IMG/VR virus record: IMGVR_UViG_3300042868_009582
Span: 1-33,577 of that record
From: a virus
Length of the DNA stretch: 33,577 nt
Strand: one strand, 5' to 3'
Positions within the stretch are counted from its first letter, which is position 1, and each line of letters begins with the position of its first letter. Below, piece by piece: positions 8,770 through 17,684 of this stretch. The translations under genes were made by a program, and so were the position numbers. The notes under the pieces were generated by a model. That model ran no database searches. It was not told the DNA's origin and worked only from the letters and a program-made list of their open reading frames with translations.

Positions 8770-9123
8770 TTAGTCTATAATTACATATTCGTTTGCAGAA
8801 GGATGTGAAATAAATCCATCATTCTGTGTATTGTATTCAGGTTTAGTTACACTTTGAGACATGTATGCTTGTATTGACCCATTCCAAAGTGTATTATTAC
8901 CACTAGTTAATGTTGCTCTGTATTCTTCACCTACTATTGCACCACTTATAGATGCAGTAAATGATAACATACTTTCACATTTATTGTATGATATGTTTGA
9001 TAAAGATGCAGTAGTATTTGTTAATCTTGTCATATCTTGTAATGACAATGTGAATGCACTACCTGTCGTTTGATTGGTTCTAAGTGTGTATCCATTGCTA
9101 CCAGATATAAAATAAGTAAGCAT
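8770..9123 (-). CDS. Hypothetical structural protein before portal
   Basis: 117 residues, rich in Ser, Thr and Asn with alternating hydrophobics, so probably all-beta; one Cys. I do not recognise it. It is the first gene after the terminator at 9180-9204 and the promoter candidate at 9166-9173, and its stop lies one base before the portal ATG, so it is likely expressed with portal and connectors. Confidence 0.6.
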   Translation of the reverse strand: MLTYFISGSNGYTLRTNQTTGSAFTLSLQDMTRLTNTTASLSNISYNKCESMLSFTASISGAIVGEEYRATLTSGNNTLWNGSIQAYMSQSVTKPEYNTQNDGFISHPSANEYVIID

Positions 9124-9144
9124 TATCTTGTATTAGTTTGTTCT

Positions 9145-9156
9145 TATCTTTAACAA
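9145..9156 (-). promoter_or_regulatory. Leader motif TTGTTAAAGATA, copy 2
   Basis: Identical to the 12-mer at 1075-1086. Here it lies ten bases after the -7-like box at 9166-9173, so it would be at the very start of the transcript and 21 bases before the ATG at 9123. Confidence 0.4.
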
Positions 9157-9165
9157 TGCAAATTA

Positions 9166-9173
9166 CAAATATA
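9166..9173 (-). promoter_or_regulatory. Candidate Bacteroidota-type -7 promoter box (TATATTTG)
   Basis: Minus-strand TATATTTG fits the TAnnTTTG -7 consensus of the primary sigma factor of Bacteroidota. It sits just after the intrinsic terminator at 9180-9204 and before the 117-residue gene, where a new start would be needed. No TTTG -33 box is visible at the expected spacing, so this is a candidate. Confidence 0.5.
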
Positions 9174-9179
9174 CTCAAT

Positions 9180-9204
9180 AAAAAAACCCTCTACTATGAG
9201 AGGG
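9180..9204 (-). terminator. Intrinsic terminator after tail tube gene
   Basis: On the minus strand a perfect six-pair stem (CCCTCT, loop CATAGT, AGAGGG) is followed by seven T. It lies 28 bp after the stop of the tail tube gene and separates capsid/tail tube from portal and tail-tip genes. Confidence 0.85.
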
Positions 9205-9231
9205 CTTTAATAATATATTGTGATATACTGA

Positions 9232-9786
9232 TTAGTCATTAGTTCCGTAAACAACAGTTGGGGCTCCAGAGCCTGATAATGCTGCGAATGGATTTGAAAT
9301 AGTAGAGCCAGAGATAAATGCTGCTGGTAATTTCTCCATACCTGTCATAGTAACAGAATAACCATAAAGGTCTCCCATTGCTGCTCCTGTTTGAATTGTA
9401 CCTGCAGTTAAATCTGCACCTTCTACTTCACCAACTAATAAAGCATCTCCGTTTTGTGTATGAACAACGATTTGAGGTCTACCATAAGCCATAAGCTTTA
9501 ATTGAGTAGTCATTTCGTTTGTCAATTTCTTCAAGTTAAGAACTAATTCTTGTGAGAAGAAAGTTGTACCATTTTCGCGAGATGTGTTAACTGTCTCAGT
9601 ATAAGCACTTGTTCCTTTTAACTGGTAGTAGTAAACTATACTTCCTGAAGGGAATGCAGTAACTTCTCCAGTACCATTCTTAGTGAAAGAGCCTGTTGTA
9701 TATTGTTGAAAAAAGTATACACCGCCTAAGCCACCTATACTATCTTTACATACTTCGTTTCTTCCAGCTGATAAATTACAAGCCAT
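9232..9786 (-). CDS. Major tail tube protein
   Basis: 184 residues. The N-terminus MACNLSAGRNEVCKDSIGGL followed by VYFF is a pattern I associate with tail tube proteins of Bacteroidota siphoviruses. The central region (FSQELVLNLKKLTNEMTTQL, LVGEVEGADL) fits the beta-barrel tube fold with its helix, and DLYGYSVTMTGMEKLPAAFI near the C-terminus also fits. It polymerises into the tail tube around the tape measure. It follows the capsid gene, with a hairpin in the gap (9812-9841), and is closed by the strong terminator at 9180-9204, giving a two-gene high-expression unit. Confidence 0.75.
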   Translation of the reverse strand: MACNLSAGRNEVCKDSIGGLGGVYFFQQYTTGSFTKNGTGEVTAFPSGSIVYYYQLKGTSAYTETVNTSRENGTTFFSQELVLNLKKLTNEMTTQLKLMAYGRPQIVVHTQNGDALLVGEVEGADLTAGTIQTGAAMGDLYGYSVTMTGMEKLPAAFISGSTISNPFAALSGSGAPTVVYGTND

Positions 9787-9811
9787 ATCTGTTAAGTTTT
9801 AATTTGTTATT

Positions 9812-9841
9812 AAAAAGGGTGAGTGTTTCTACCCACCCTTT
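9812..9841 (-). terminator. Terminator or attenuator hairpin between capsid and tail tube
   Basis: On the minus strand AAAGGGTG pairs with CACCCTTT around a 12-base loop, and the stem runs into five T. It lies 15 bp after the capsid stop. It could end part of the capsid transcripts or protect the message 3' end; no separate promoter for the tail tube gene is visible. Confidence 0.65.
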
Positions 9842-9855
9842 AATTAGTTTTTTTA

Positions 9856-10827
9856 TTAGTAAGCACCATAGTAAACGATGTCTTGTCCGATACCGAACTG
9901 AACACCTGCTGTATATCTCATGATAATTCTAAAGTTTTGAGAACCGTCGATGTTAGCCATATCCAATACTTTTACTTCATTGTAGTCAGATAATAAACCT
10001 GTTCCGAAGAATAAGTTTGATTTTTGAGCTGCAACTACTTTGTTAGCAGACATACCAGGACACATTACGATATCAATACCATTGAAGTTGTAAGGTTTTT
10101 CTCCTACAGTCAATTGGTTGTTGTATCCGTTTGCACCTACTGCACCACCACCTAAAGCAGTTTGATAAGCTTTTGCAACACCTGTACCTACATACAATAA
10201 TAAATCTTCTTTACCATAAACAGCATCAGGGATAGTGTTTACGATATTGTTTAATTTTTCTATTACATTCGCTGATGTGATACTACCAGAGATAATAACA
10301 CTACCAGATTTTGCTGCTAATACTGCTGATGCACCACCTGCTGCAACTGATGCAGAAAATAATGTTTCAAATCCTGCGAATTGACCATTTACATTAGTAC
10401 CTTGCCAAATAGATTGTTCAGTTGCCTCGGCAACCTTTCCGCCAGTATATGACACCAAGTAGTCGTTGAAATTAGCAGGGATAGTATCGAAAGCGCTGTA
10501 CCCGAGCTGCATTGCTTCCCAGCTATCTACGAATTCTTGCTTACATAATGACAAGTTAACTTGTAATTCTTTTGGTTGTAAAATTCTTTCAGATAATGCA
10601 ACACTACCAGATGTTACGAAATCACAAGATGCATCTTGTACGATACCAGATACTTCTAATTTTTGGATTACTTCTTTGAATTTCACGTTAGGGTGAATTT
10701 CAACATACTTGTTATCCAAAGTCTTTGCACTTAATAATGCAGCCGCAATGTACTGACCTGCAAATTCACCAGCATAAGTGCTAGTAATTGTAGGTTGTCC
10801 AGTTGTGAAATTTTGTTGTTTTTTCAT
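9856..10827 (-). CDS. Major capsid protein (HK97 fold)
   Basis: 323 residues. It has an N-arm-like start, an alpha-helical spine region (KQEFVDSWEAMQLGYSAF, NDYLVSYTGGKVAEATEQSI), an A-domain-like stretch (VYGKEDLLLYVGTGVAKAYQ, NFNGIDIVMCPGMSANKV) and a C-terminus MRYTAGVQFGIGQDIVYYG typical of HK97-type capsid proteins of this size. It directly follows the acidic scaffold-like gene and precedes the tail tube gene. The prohead protease candidate is unusually far away, at 25934-26962. Confidence 0.85.
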   Translation of the reverse strand: MKKQQNFTTGQPTITSTYAGEFAGQYIAAALLSAKTLDNKYVEIHPNVKFKEVIQKLEVSGIVQDASCDFVTSGSVALSERILQPKELQVNLSLCKQEFVDSWEAMQLGYSAFDTIPANFNDYLVSYTGGKVAEATEQSIWQGTNVNGQFAGFETLFSASVAAGGASAVLAAKSGSVIISGSITSANVIEKLNNIVNTIPDAVYGKEDLLLYVGTGVAKAYQTALGGGAVGANGYNNQLTVGEKPYNFNGIDIVMCPGMSANKVVAAQKSNLFFGTGLLSDYNEVKVLDMANIDGSQNFRIIMRYTAGVQFGIGQDIVYYGAY

Positions 10828-10854
10828 TTTTTTAATTTAATGATTTTAATAATT

Positions 10855-11562
10855 TTATTTATAAAGTTTAGATAAGAATGAATCTTGTGAATTCATAGTT
10901 TTCTTACCATAATTTTTCTTGTTTAATTCTACTGAAGCCATTTTAGTTTCAACAGGTGCTCCGTCTAATTTAGGAAGTTCCATATCAATGTCATCTTCTT
11001 TTTTAACATCTGCTTCTTTGTCTACTACTTCTTCATCCATCTTAGGTTCAGCCATCTCCATCATTTTCTTTTCCATCTCTTCAATTCTGTATGCCAATTT
11101 AGCAACCATATCTTTTAATTCAATTTCAATAGATGGTTCGTCTTCGGTATCTGCAGGCATTCCGTCACCAGTTGATGGTAATGGGCCTACTTCTTCTGTT
11201 GTTTCTGCCATTTGGACATCTTCAACAGGCTTTGCTCCGTCTGCCGGTGCAATTGCTTCTACCTTTACCATCTCAGCATCAGCGTCAGCTAATTCTACAT
11301 TCTCTCTTTCTACAATCTTACCATCCTTAGAGATTACTTTAAGCATGGTTTCATTACCTTCTGTATCTCTTAACATTAAGTCGTGAGTTCCGTCTGGTGC
11401 AGGAGATTTTGTACCATCTTCTGATACTACGAATAGGTCTTCACCTACATCGAATGTTGCAGACTCTACGATTGTTCCGTCTGCTAACTTTGCATAAGTT
11501 AATTCTACTTCGTCTTTTGATAAAAGTGTCATTATCTTATTTAATACTTGTTTCGCGTTCAT
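10855..11562 (-). CDS. Acidic scaffold-like protein upstream of capsid
   Basis: 235 residues, strongly acidic. Residues 1-90 form a domain with regular beta-rich pattern (ELTYAKLADGTIVESATFDV, GNETMLKVISKDGKIVEREN). Residues about 95-150 are Asp/Glu/Pro-rich and disordered. Residues about 150-175 form a Met-rich coiled coil (AYRIEEMEKKMMEMAEPK), and the last 20 residues are basic. This charge layout and the position just before the capsid gene suggest a scaffold or capsid-assembly factor. Leader bases include ATTGTTAAAA, close to the recurring leader motif. Confidence 0.6.
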   Translation of the reverse strand: MNAKQVLNKIMTLLSKDEVELTYAKLADGTIVESATFDVGEDLFVVSEDGTKSPAPDGTHDLMLRDTEGNETMLKVISKDGKIVERENVELADADAEMVKVEAIAPADGAKPVEDVQMAETTEEVGPLPSTGDGMPADTEDEPSIEIELKDMVAKLAYRIEEMEKKMMEMAEPKMDEEVVDKEADVKKEDDIDMELPKLDGAPVETKMASVELNKKNYGKKTMNSQDSFLSKLYK

Positions 11563-11587
11563 GTTTGTTTATTTTAGTTTTAACAAT

Positions 11588-11605
11588 ACTATTTTTAGAA
11601 ATAGT
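11588..11605. other. AT-rich hairpin before scaffold-like gene
   Basis: Plus-strand ACTATTT, loop TTAG, AAATAGT form a perfect seven-pair stem followed by seven T on the plus strand. On the minus strand it lies in the 53-bp gap between the fibre gene and the scaffold-like gene and lacks a downstream T run. It is either a 5' leader stem or an intercistronic processing/stability element; it is a weak terminator at best. Confidence 0.45.
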
Positions 11606-11615
11606 TATTTTTTTA

Positions 11616-14600
11616 TTATGAATTATTGATTATAAACCATCCTACTGTATCAGTATCACCATTATGATTAGAGGTAATTGTGAAACTACCTGCACTCTTA
11701 GCACTTACTGCTACATATCCATTAGGATGGTTAAGAGTTTGTTTACTTACCATTATGATAGAGTTTGCAGTTACCAATGAGTTTGATACTGTTACTGTAC
11801 CTGGGTTTGCACCATCTAATACTGCAGTTCCTGCTTGTTGATTACTACCTGTTGTAAATAATACTTCATTAGTAAATCTTGTTCTTGCATTGATTTGTAA
11901 AGTTTGATTTGCGGTTGTAGTATCCATCTTACCCCACATCAATGACCCACTTCTATCAGCATTTAGTGAACCATAGTTACCATTACCAATATAGAAGTTT
12001 CCACTACCTGTTTCATTATATCCTGCGTATGCACCAATTGCTATATTACTTGACCCACTTATATTTTGATTTAATGCTTGGCGACCAATACCAACATTAT
12101 TATCACTTGTTGTTTGGTTTTTAAGTGCTTCAAATCCAATACCCACATTTGCATTACCATCTACTAATCCTGCCAATGTTGCATTACCAATTGCAACGTT
12201 AAGTGTACCTGTTGTATTTGAGTCCAATGTATATGAACCAATCGCCATATTTCTGTCACCAGATATATTTTGTTGTAATGCATTATCACCTAATGCTATG
12301 TTATCAGTTCCAGAAGTATTTAATTGTAATGCATTTGTTCCTATCGCAACATTACCACCACTTACTGCGTTTTGTAATACATTAACTCCTAAACCGGTAT
12401 TATTACTTCCACTACCTCTTGTTACCGATAATCCATTAAGAGAAATTGAGGCACTTACTATTAAACTGCCTGTTATTCTTTGAGTACCATTGAATGATGA
12501 ATTACCTATTACCGATAAACTACCTGTCATAGTAGTGCTACCACTTACATTAAGAGTTCCCTCTATGAATGTGTTAGACCCACTATCTATTAAGAAGCCT
12601 GTTTTTCTTGCTGTTGATGTTCCCGTTCCAACTACGAATATGTTTTCTCCAGTTAGTGCCCTAGTGCCATCTTGTGCATTATATCTACCAGTAAATAATG
12701 CTCCTGCAGGTTCAGGAAATACACTACTACCCGTTACAATAAGACCTCTACCTAATATACTATTTGAGTTAAACGCATTGTTAGTTCGTGATAAATCAAT
12801 TTTCACTATGTTACTCGTTCCAAATATAATATTATCAGAATAAGAAGATGCTGTTCCTGCATTTTCTGCAATGATTGAATTTATTTGACCACCAACATTT
12901 AATCTATTCATCGCCAAACTACCTGTTCCTGGTACACCAGTAAAAGAATTATTAGTTATGGTAAAACCACTATCATTTATATTACAATTCGCCATTGAAA
13001 TAGCTCCTGATGCTGCAGTTATTGTTGCAGTTCCATTTAAGTTATTATTATTAAAAATTAAGGTATTAGCTAATAATTCTTTATTTGCAATTATACTAAG
13101 ATTTCCTGCAATTTGATTACCAGTCATAGTTAATGCTTGAAGCTTTTCTGCATGGTTTGTAGCTGATGAACCAATACTTACATTTCCTAAAATGCTATTA
13201 CCATTGATATTATATGTACCGATTGTGGATACTGGCCCTCTAATTGTTATTGCACTTGTGTTACCACCAATGTAGTTATTATTCATTGTTGGACTAAATG
13301 TCATACTGCCACTTATTTGTGGGATTGAACTCGCTAGCAATATTATGTTACCACTACCACCAATGTATCTCTTAAATCCAGTAGTTGGTGCAGTTGGATT
13401 AGTGAATATGTTGTTACTACCTGATATAATTGTGTCTGCAGTATTATTATTGTTCTTAAATGCTAAATTGACTTGTCCGTTTGCTGATGCACTTATGTGT
13501 GCAAATGATGATGAAGTAAATGTATTTGCAACTAATATTAAACTACCTGAATAAGGATTTAATGTTGGGTTGATATATGTTGTTCCACCACTAACTGTTG
13601 TAAATGATAATACCTTACTACCATTAGTAGTTAATACTTGTCCATTAGTTCCATCGGTAGTAGGATATGTAAAACCTTGCATTTGTAAAGTAGAGCCTGT
13701 TATAGTAATACTATTTCCTGCATTAAATGTCATGCTACCACTATTCAATGCAAATTGCATAGTTGCAGAAGGGCCACTATTATTTGTAAACTTTATTGCT
13801 CTACTTCCACTACCATATATGAAAAAGTCTAATCCTCTTGTTAATGGATTATCAGTATCACCTGTGAATTGGAAATCTTCATTTTCACCACCTTGCATCC
13901 ACATTTTGTTTGGAAATTGTATTCTTGGGCCACCACTACCTTCTAAGTTTATACCTTGTTGTCCTTGTAATGTTATACCATATCCAAACCCACTACCAGA
14001 AATTGTTATTGCATTATCTGCAAGTATCGTTTGTTGTCCTGTAAATGTGTTACTACCTGTTGTTGCGAATATAGATAAATTACCACCACTAATAGGTAGT
14101 CCATTTACTAAGTATTGTCCAGTTATATCTATATTACCTTGTACTGCTACACTACCTGTGAATTGAGACCCTGATACAGTATTAACAACTAAAAATCCAC
14201 CATTAGTTGCTCCACCTGCATTAGTCTTTATTAAAAGATTAGTTCCATTGTCGTCTTGTATTGTTCCTGGGAATAAAGTTTGTGCGTATAATTGTGGAAA
14301 TCTACTTATTTGTCCATTCATTATTTCTGCCCTTGCACCACTTCCACTATCATATACAAACATAGCACCGCTTATAATTTGGGTTCCTATGAATGTATTA
14401 CTTCCAGTTATTGCGAAACTACCTGTATTGATACTTGTTCCAAATGAGCTAGTTGCTACTAATGTAGTTCTACCATTTGCATCACCAACATAAGTAAATC
14501 CTTGTGCTAAACTTGCAGTTAATGTATTTTGTATATCTACACTACCTGTAAATGCCCAACCACTATTATAGATTGCTCTTAAATTCTGGCCACCATCTGA

Positions 14601-17075
14601 TAATGCAATTACACCATTTTCATTTCCTTTACCTTGGTACGGCCCTATAAAAGTATTATTACTACCACTAGTATTATATCCTGAAGTATGACCTATAAAT
14701 GTATTACCACTTCCTCCACGTACTTCAGCTCCTGCAGCTTGTCCTATGATTGTATTGCTACTACCAGATGTAAGAAATACTCCTGCATTTTGTCCTATGA
14801 TTGTATTACTTTCACCAGTTGTGTTTAACTGACCAGCTGAAACTCCTATTGCGATATTATTAGCACCTGTATTATTAGCTAATGAATTAAAACCGATTGC
14901 AATACTTGATGTACCTGCAGGATTACCAAAACCAAACTTAACACTACTTACTGTAATGTCTTGTGTTGTTGTAATACTACCAGTAATGATTTGACTACCA
15001 TTGAATGAGTTACTTCCAGTTGTTGCGAAACTACCTGTATTGATTATTCCACCACTACCTGTGATTGCTAATATTCTTGCATCTAATGATGCAGAGAATG
15101 GAATAAAGTTTACACCTTGTATTGTTGTTGCACTACCTGTAATTCCAATAGTACCATTATAGTTGTAGAAATCTAATGAAGAAGTTCCAAATTGTTCAAA
15201 ATACATAGCATTGTTAGAGAAGTTTCTAAATTGCATTCCTGTATTAGAGTCTGCAGATAATCTACTTCCACTATCACCACTAAATGTTCCATTGTTTGCA
15301 AATCTTAGTGCTTGATTATTATATATTCTTTGTTCACCTACGAATGTATTACTTCCAGTTGTTGCAAAACTACCTGTGTTAATTGTGCTACCAAATGATG
15401 ATGTTGCAACTTGTGCATTTTGTCCTAATGAATTACCTACCCATGCATATCCATTTTGTAGTGATGCAGTAAATCCTGCACTTGCACTTAACGGAGTAAA
15501 TGCAGTTATTCTACCATCGGTATAATTTGTAGTATTTTGGAAACCAAACATAGCTTTATATGCTAATGTATTATCTGCAATCCATATAGAAGGGCCGCTG
15601 AAATTAGTTACACCTAAGTAATCACCATTTATTGTAAGTCCTATTTCATTACCATCTAAAGTTCCATTATCTAGACCTCCTGGATATATTGCTGAAGATT
15701 GACCAGCTGCTCCAACACCATTATCTGAAACATTTATGACAGTAGATGATATATTTACAGTTCTTGTTCCTCTTAATATAGTTATTTTATCAGGAATAAG
15801 TTGCATTGACCCTGAGCGTGAACCACCCGCAGTTCCACTAAGCGGACCAGATATATTTATTTGTGGTTGAACTGTTGACCCAGATGCGAACATATTTGAA
15901 GAAGATACCCAAAGTTGTCCTTCTATGATTACATCTTTTTGTGTGGAACTAGATACATAAAGTGAGCCAGTTATTATTTGGTCACCTACAAAGTTATTGC
16001 TTCCAGTTGTTGCGAAACTTCCTGTGTTTATTGTACTACCACTAACATCAGGAATAACAACACCAAATGTTGATGCATCCCCTTTTGTAAATGTTAAAGT
16101 GTTTCCACTAAATGATGCAGTTATTAAACTACTTGCAGTTACTGATGAACTAACAAATCCTAATGAACTGATTTGTGCAGATGATGATATTGTCCCTGCA
16201 GGTATTGCACTTGCAGTTAAGTTAGCACCATAAACATTTGCAGATGTAGATATGTCGTTTGATGAAGTTAAAGCACTACCTGTTAAAACTAAAGGTGTGT
16301 TTACTATTCTTACCTTACCACCATTCAAAGAAGCAAAATCTAAATTGCCTCCACCTTGATTTATAATCTCTAAGTTATTAAATCCTGCAGTAGGGTCAGT
16401 CCAATATATTCCGTTAGTATATAACTTACTTGCTCTATCTATTATTTGATTGCCTGTAAATGTATTACTACCTGTTGTTGCAAATGTTCCGTTTAATGCA
16501 ACTTGTGATTGTGTGAATTGATTTATATTCGTTATAGAAGTGCTTAAACTTGCAGTGGTTGTATTCAAATTACTTATTGATACATTTACACTAGCTGAAT
16601 TAGTTTCTAAAGAATTAAGTCTTAAATCCGTAGATTGGGTATAAGCATTGAAAGATGCAGTAGTAACTAAACTACCTGTATCTACACTAACACTACCTGT
16701 CAAAACTGGAACTCCATTTACAGTCAGACTACCTTGTACCTTTACACTACCACTTAGGGTTTGTACATCTATTAACTCATCTCCAAATTGGTTTGAGCCT
16801 GATGAGTATATTACTGATGCTGTTTCTGTTTGCACATATAATACACTTGCAGAGATAACACCACTAACATTTAAGTTACCGGTAATGGTTTGATTTCCTG
16901 TGAAGTTATTACCACCTGCCAATTCTGCATATTCACTCATGCTTTGCGTTAACTGCATTGCATCAATCATATCAGTATTGAATTGTCTTAATAATTCAGG
17001 AGTGATATATCCGAAATTATTATTGGGAAAGTTTGTATTATTTTCTACTAATAAAGCTTGTTTACTTAAAGGCAT
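11616..17075 (-). CDS. Giant repetitive tail fibre / YadA-head-like adhesin
   Basis: 1,819 residues, about 16% of the genome. An N-terminal segment (PLSKQALLVENNTNFPNNNF) is followed by a cassette with the core TGSFATTGSNTFVGEQ, seen about six times (near bases 16470, 16010, 15360, 15020, 14410 and 14050) with different inserts between copies. Two blocks of NIAIG / NTIIGQNAG-type repeats (bases about 14690-14900 and 12010-12400) match the left-handed beta-roll head repeats of trimeric autotransporter adhesins. The C-terminal about 60 residues (NGYVAVSAKSAGSFTITSNH) form a distinct domain. I see no S74-type intramolecular chaperone. It is probably a trimeric fibre binding the host surface. The next gene downstream is the scaffold-like gene. 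Confidence 0.75.
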   Translation of the reverse strand: MPLSKQALLVENNTNFPNNNFGYITPELLRQFNTDMIDAMQLTQSMSEYAELAGGNNFTGNQTITGNLNVSGVISASVLYVQTETASVIYSSGSNQFGDELIDVQTLSGSVKVQGSLTVNGVPVLTGSVSVDTGSLVTTASFNAYTQSTDLRLNSLETNSASVNVSISNLNTTTASLSTSITNINQFTQSQVALNGTFATTGSNTFTGNQIIDRASKLYTNGIYWTDPTAGFNNLEIINQGGGNLDFASLNGGKVRIVNTPLVLTGSALTSSNDISTSANVYGANLTASAIPAGTISSSAQISSLGFVSSSVTASSLITASFSGNTLTFTKGDASTFGVVIPDVSGSTINTGSFATTGSNNFVGDQIITGSLYVSSSTQKDVIIEGQLWVSSSNMFASGSTVQPQINISGPLSGTAGGSRSGSMQLIPDKITILRGTRTVNISSTVINVSDNGVGAAGQSSAIYPGGLDNGTLDGNEIGLTINGDYLGVTNFSGPSIWIADNTLAYKAMFGFQNTTNYTDGRITAFTPLSASAGFTASLQNGYAWVGNSLGQNAQVATSSFGSTINTGSFATTGSNTFVGEQRIYNNQALRFANNGTFSGDSGSRLSADSNTGMQFRNFSNNAMYFEQFGTSSLDFYNYNGTIGITGSATTIQGVNFIPFSASLDARILAITGSGGIINTGSFATTGSNSFNGSQIITGSITTTQDITVSSVKFGFGNPAGTSSIAIGFNSLANNTGANNIAIGVSAGQLNTTGESNTIIGQNAGVFLTSGSSNTIIGQAAGAEVRGGSGNTFIGHTSGYNTSGSNNTFIGPYQGKGNENGVIALSDGGQNLRAIYNSGWAFTGSVDIQNTLTASLAQGFTYVGDANGRTTLVATSSFGTSINTGSFAITGSNTFIGTQIISGAMFVYDSGSGARAEIMNGQISRFPQLYAQTLFPGTIQDDNGTNLLIKTNAGGATNGGFLVVNTVSGSQFTGSVAVQGNIDITGQYLVNGLPISGGNLSIFATTGSNTFTGQQTILADNAITISGSGFGYGITLQGQQGINLEGSGGPRIQFPNKMWMQGGENEDFQFTGDTDNPLTRGLDFFIYGSGSRAIKFTNNSGPSATMQFALNSGSMTFNAGNSITITGSTLQMQGFTYPTTDGTNGQVLTTNGSKVLSFTTVSGGTTYINPTLNPYSGSLILVANTFTSSSFAHISASANGQVNLAFKNNNNTADTIISGSNNIFTNPTAPTTGFKRYIGGSGNIILLASSIPQISGSMTFSPTMNNNYIGGNTSAITIRGPVSTIGTYNINGNSILGNVSIGSSATNHAEKLQALTMTGNQIAGNLSIIANKELLANTLIFNNNNLNGTATITAASGAISMANCNINDSGFTITNNSFTGVPGTGSLAMNRLNVGGQINSIIAENAGTASSYSDNIIFGTSNIVKIDLSRTNNAFNSNSILGRGLIVTGSSVFPEPAGALFTGRYNAQDGTRALTGENIFVVGTGTSTARKTGFLIDSGSNTFIEGTLNVSGSTTMTGSLSVIGNSSFNGTQRITGSLIVSASISLNGLSVTRGSGSNNTGLGVNVLQNAVSGGNVAIGTNALQLNTSGTDNIALGDNALQQNISGDRNMAIGSYTLDSNTTGTLNVAIGNATLAGLVDGNANVGIGFEALKNQTTSDNNVGIGRQALNQNISGSSNIAIGAYAGYNETGSGNFYIGNGNYGSLNADRSGSLMWGKMDTTTANQTLQINARTRFTNEVLFTTGSNQQAGTAVLDGANPGTVTVSNSLVTANSIIMVSKQTLNHPNGYVAVSAKSAGSFTITSNHNGDTDTVGWFIINNS

Positions 17076-17089
17076 ATCTTTATATTATT

Positions 17090-17368
17090 TTAATTAAGAG
17101 GAGAACCAATGTTGAAACCATCACTAAATCCATCAGAGAAGGCACCACCAGCGTGTATTCTAGTTCCTTGGATTACACCAATACCTTGTTCCATTAGTGC
17201 ACCATTACAACATGAAACATCGTAAGTATCTTTATCTAAACAAAGGCATGCTCGTCTACTATTTTTAGGTGATGATAATCCTCTTGTTGGCCCTATGTAG
17301 TATCCAGAATTGTTCTCTCTATTAACTGAATATCTTAATGCACCATTTCTACTATTACTCCAAGGCAT
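17090..17368 (-). CDS. Small Cys-rich conserved phage protein
   Basis: 92 residues with Cys at 41, 43, 53 and 54 in CLCLDKDTYDVSCCNGALM, then QGIGVIQGTR, and a Gly/Phe/Asp tail with FSDG twice. It resembles a small protein I have seen near tail genes of environmental phages but whose function I do not know. The cysteines suggest metal binding or disulfides. It lies 14 bp before the giant fibre gene, and a copy of the leader motif stands at 17382-17393. Confidence 0.6.
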   Translation of the reverse strand: MPWSNSRNGALRYSVNRENNSGYYIGPTRGLSSPKNSRRACLCLDKDTYDVSCCNGALMEQGIGVIQGTRIHAGGAFSDGFSDGFNIGSPLN

Positions 17369-17381
17369 ATGTGATGTTTTA

Positions 17382-17393
17382 TATCTTTAACAT
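17382..17393 (-). promoter_or_regulatory. Leader motif ATGTTAAAGATA, copy 3
   Basis: Eleven of twelve bases match the motif at 1075-1086 and 9145-9156. It lies 13 bases before the ATG at 17368, in the 47-bp gap after the tail-chaperone frameshift product. Confidence 0.35.
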
Positions 17394-17415
17394 TACTTAT
17401 TCCAAAAATGGTTGA

Positions 17416-17684
17416 TTATTTAATACCCTTAAGACTTTCCTTATGCAATAGTGTTTCTAATTGGTTTTTATCAGCTTTGAATGCTAAAAATAATAGACAC
17501 TTCTCTAATGGTTGTAAGACTACACTATCAAATCTTTCTATGTTGCCTTCTGCGAGTTCAAATATCGTTGCATAACTTGACCACTTTTTGCTAAAATTGT
17601 ATGAATGTTGGGAGGAAGTTCCATTTCCGTCAAAGATTTCAGGGTATCTTTCATTAAGTCCATTTGCAAATTGATAAAAAAAAA
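17416..17684 (-). CDS. -1 frame extension of the tail assembly chaperone candidate
   Basis: This open frame overlaps the 3' part of the 214-residue gene in the -1 frame. A slip at the nine T on the minus strand (plus 17676-17684) joins the first 169 residues of the upstream gene to 86 residues read here, making a 255-residue fusion. The extension is protein-like (KKWSSYATIFELAEGNIERF, CLLFLAFKADKNQLE) and ends at 17416. An internal ATG at 17724 exists in this frame but has no convincing leader. The arrangement matches the G/GT-type tail chaperones of siphophages, in which a minor frameshift product recruits tape measure and tube protein. An assembly indel in the T run is the alternative. Confidence 0.65.

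Noticed and set aside
11133-11621. Plus-strand frames over the scaffold-like gene
   Set aside because: Shadows of the acidic, Asp/Glu-rich minus-strand gene; composition is Leu/Ser-rich without leaders.
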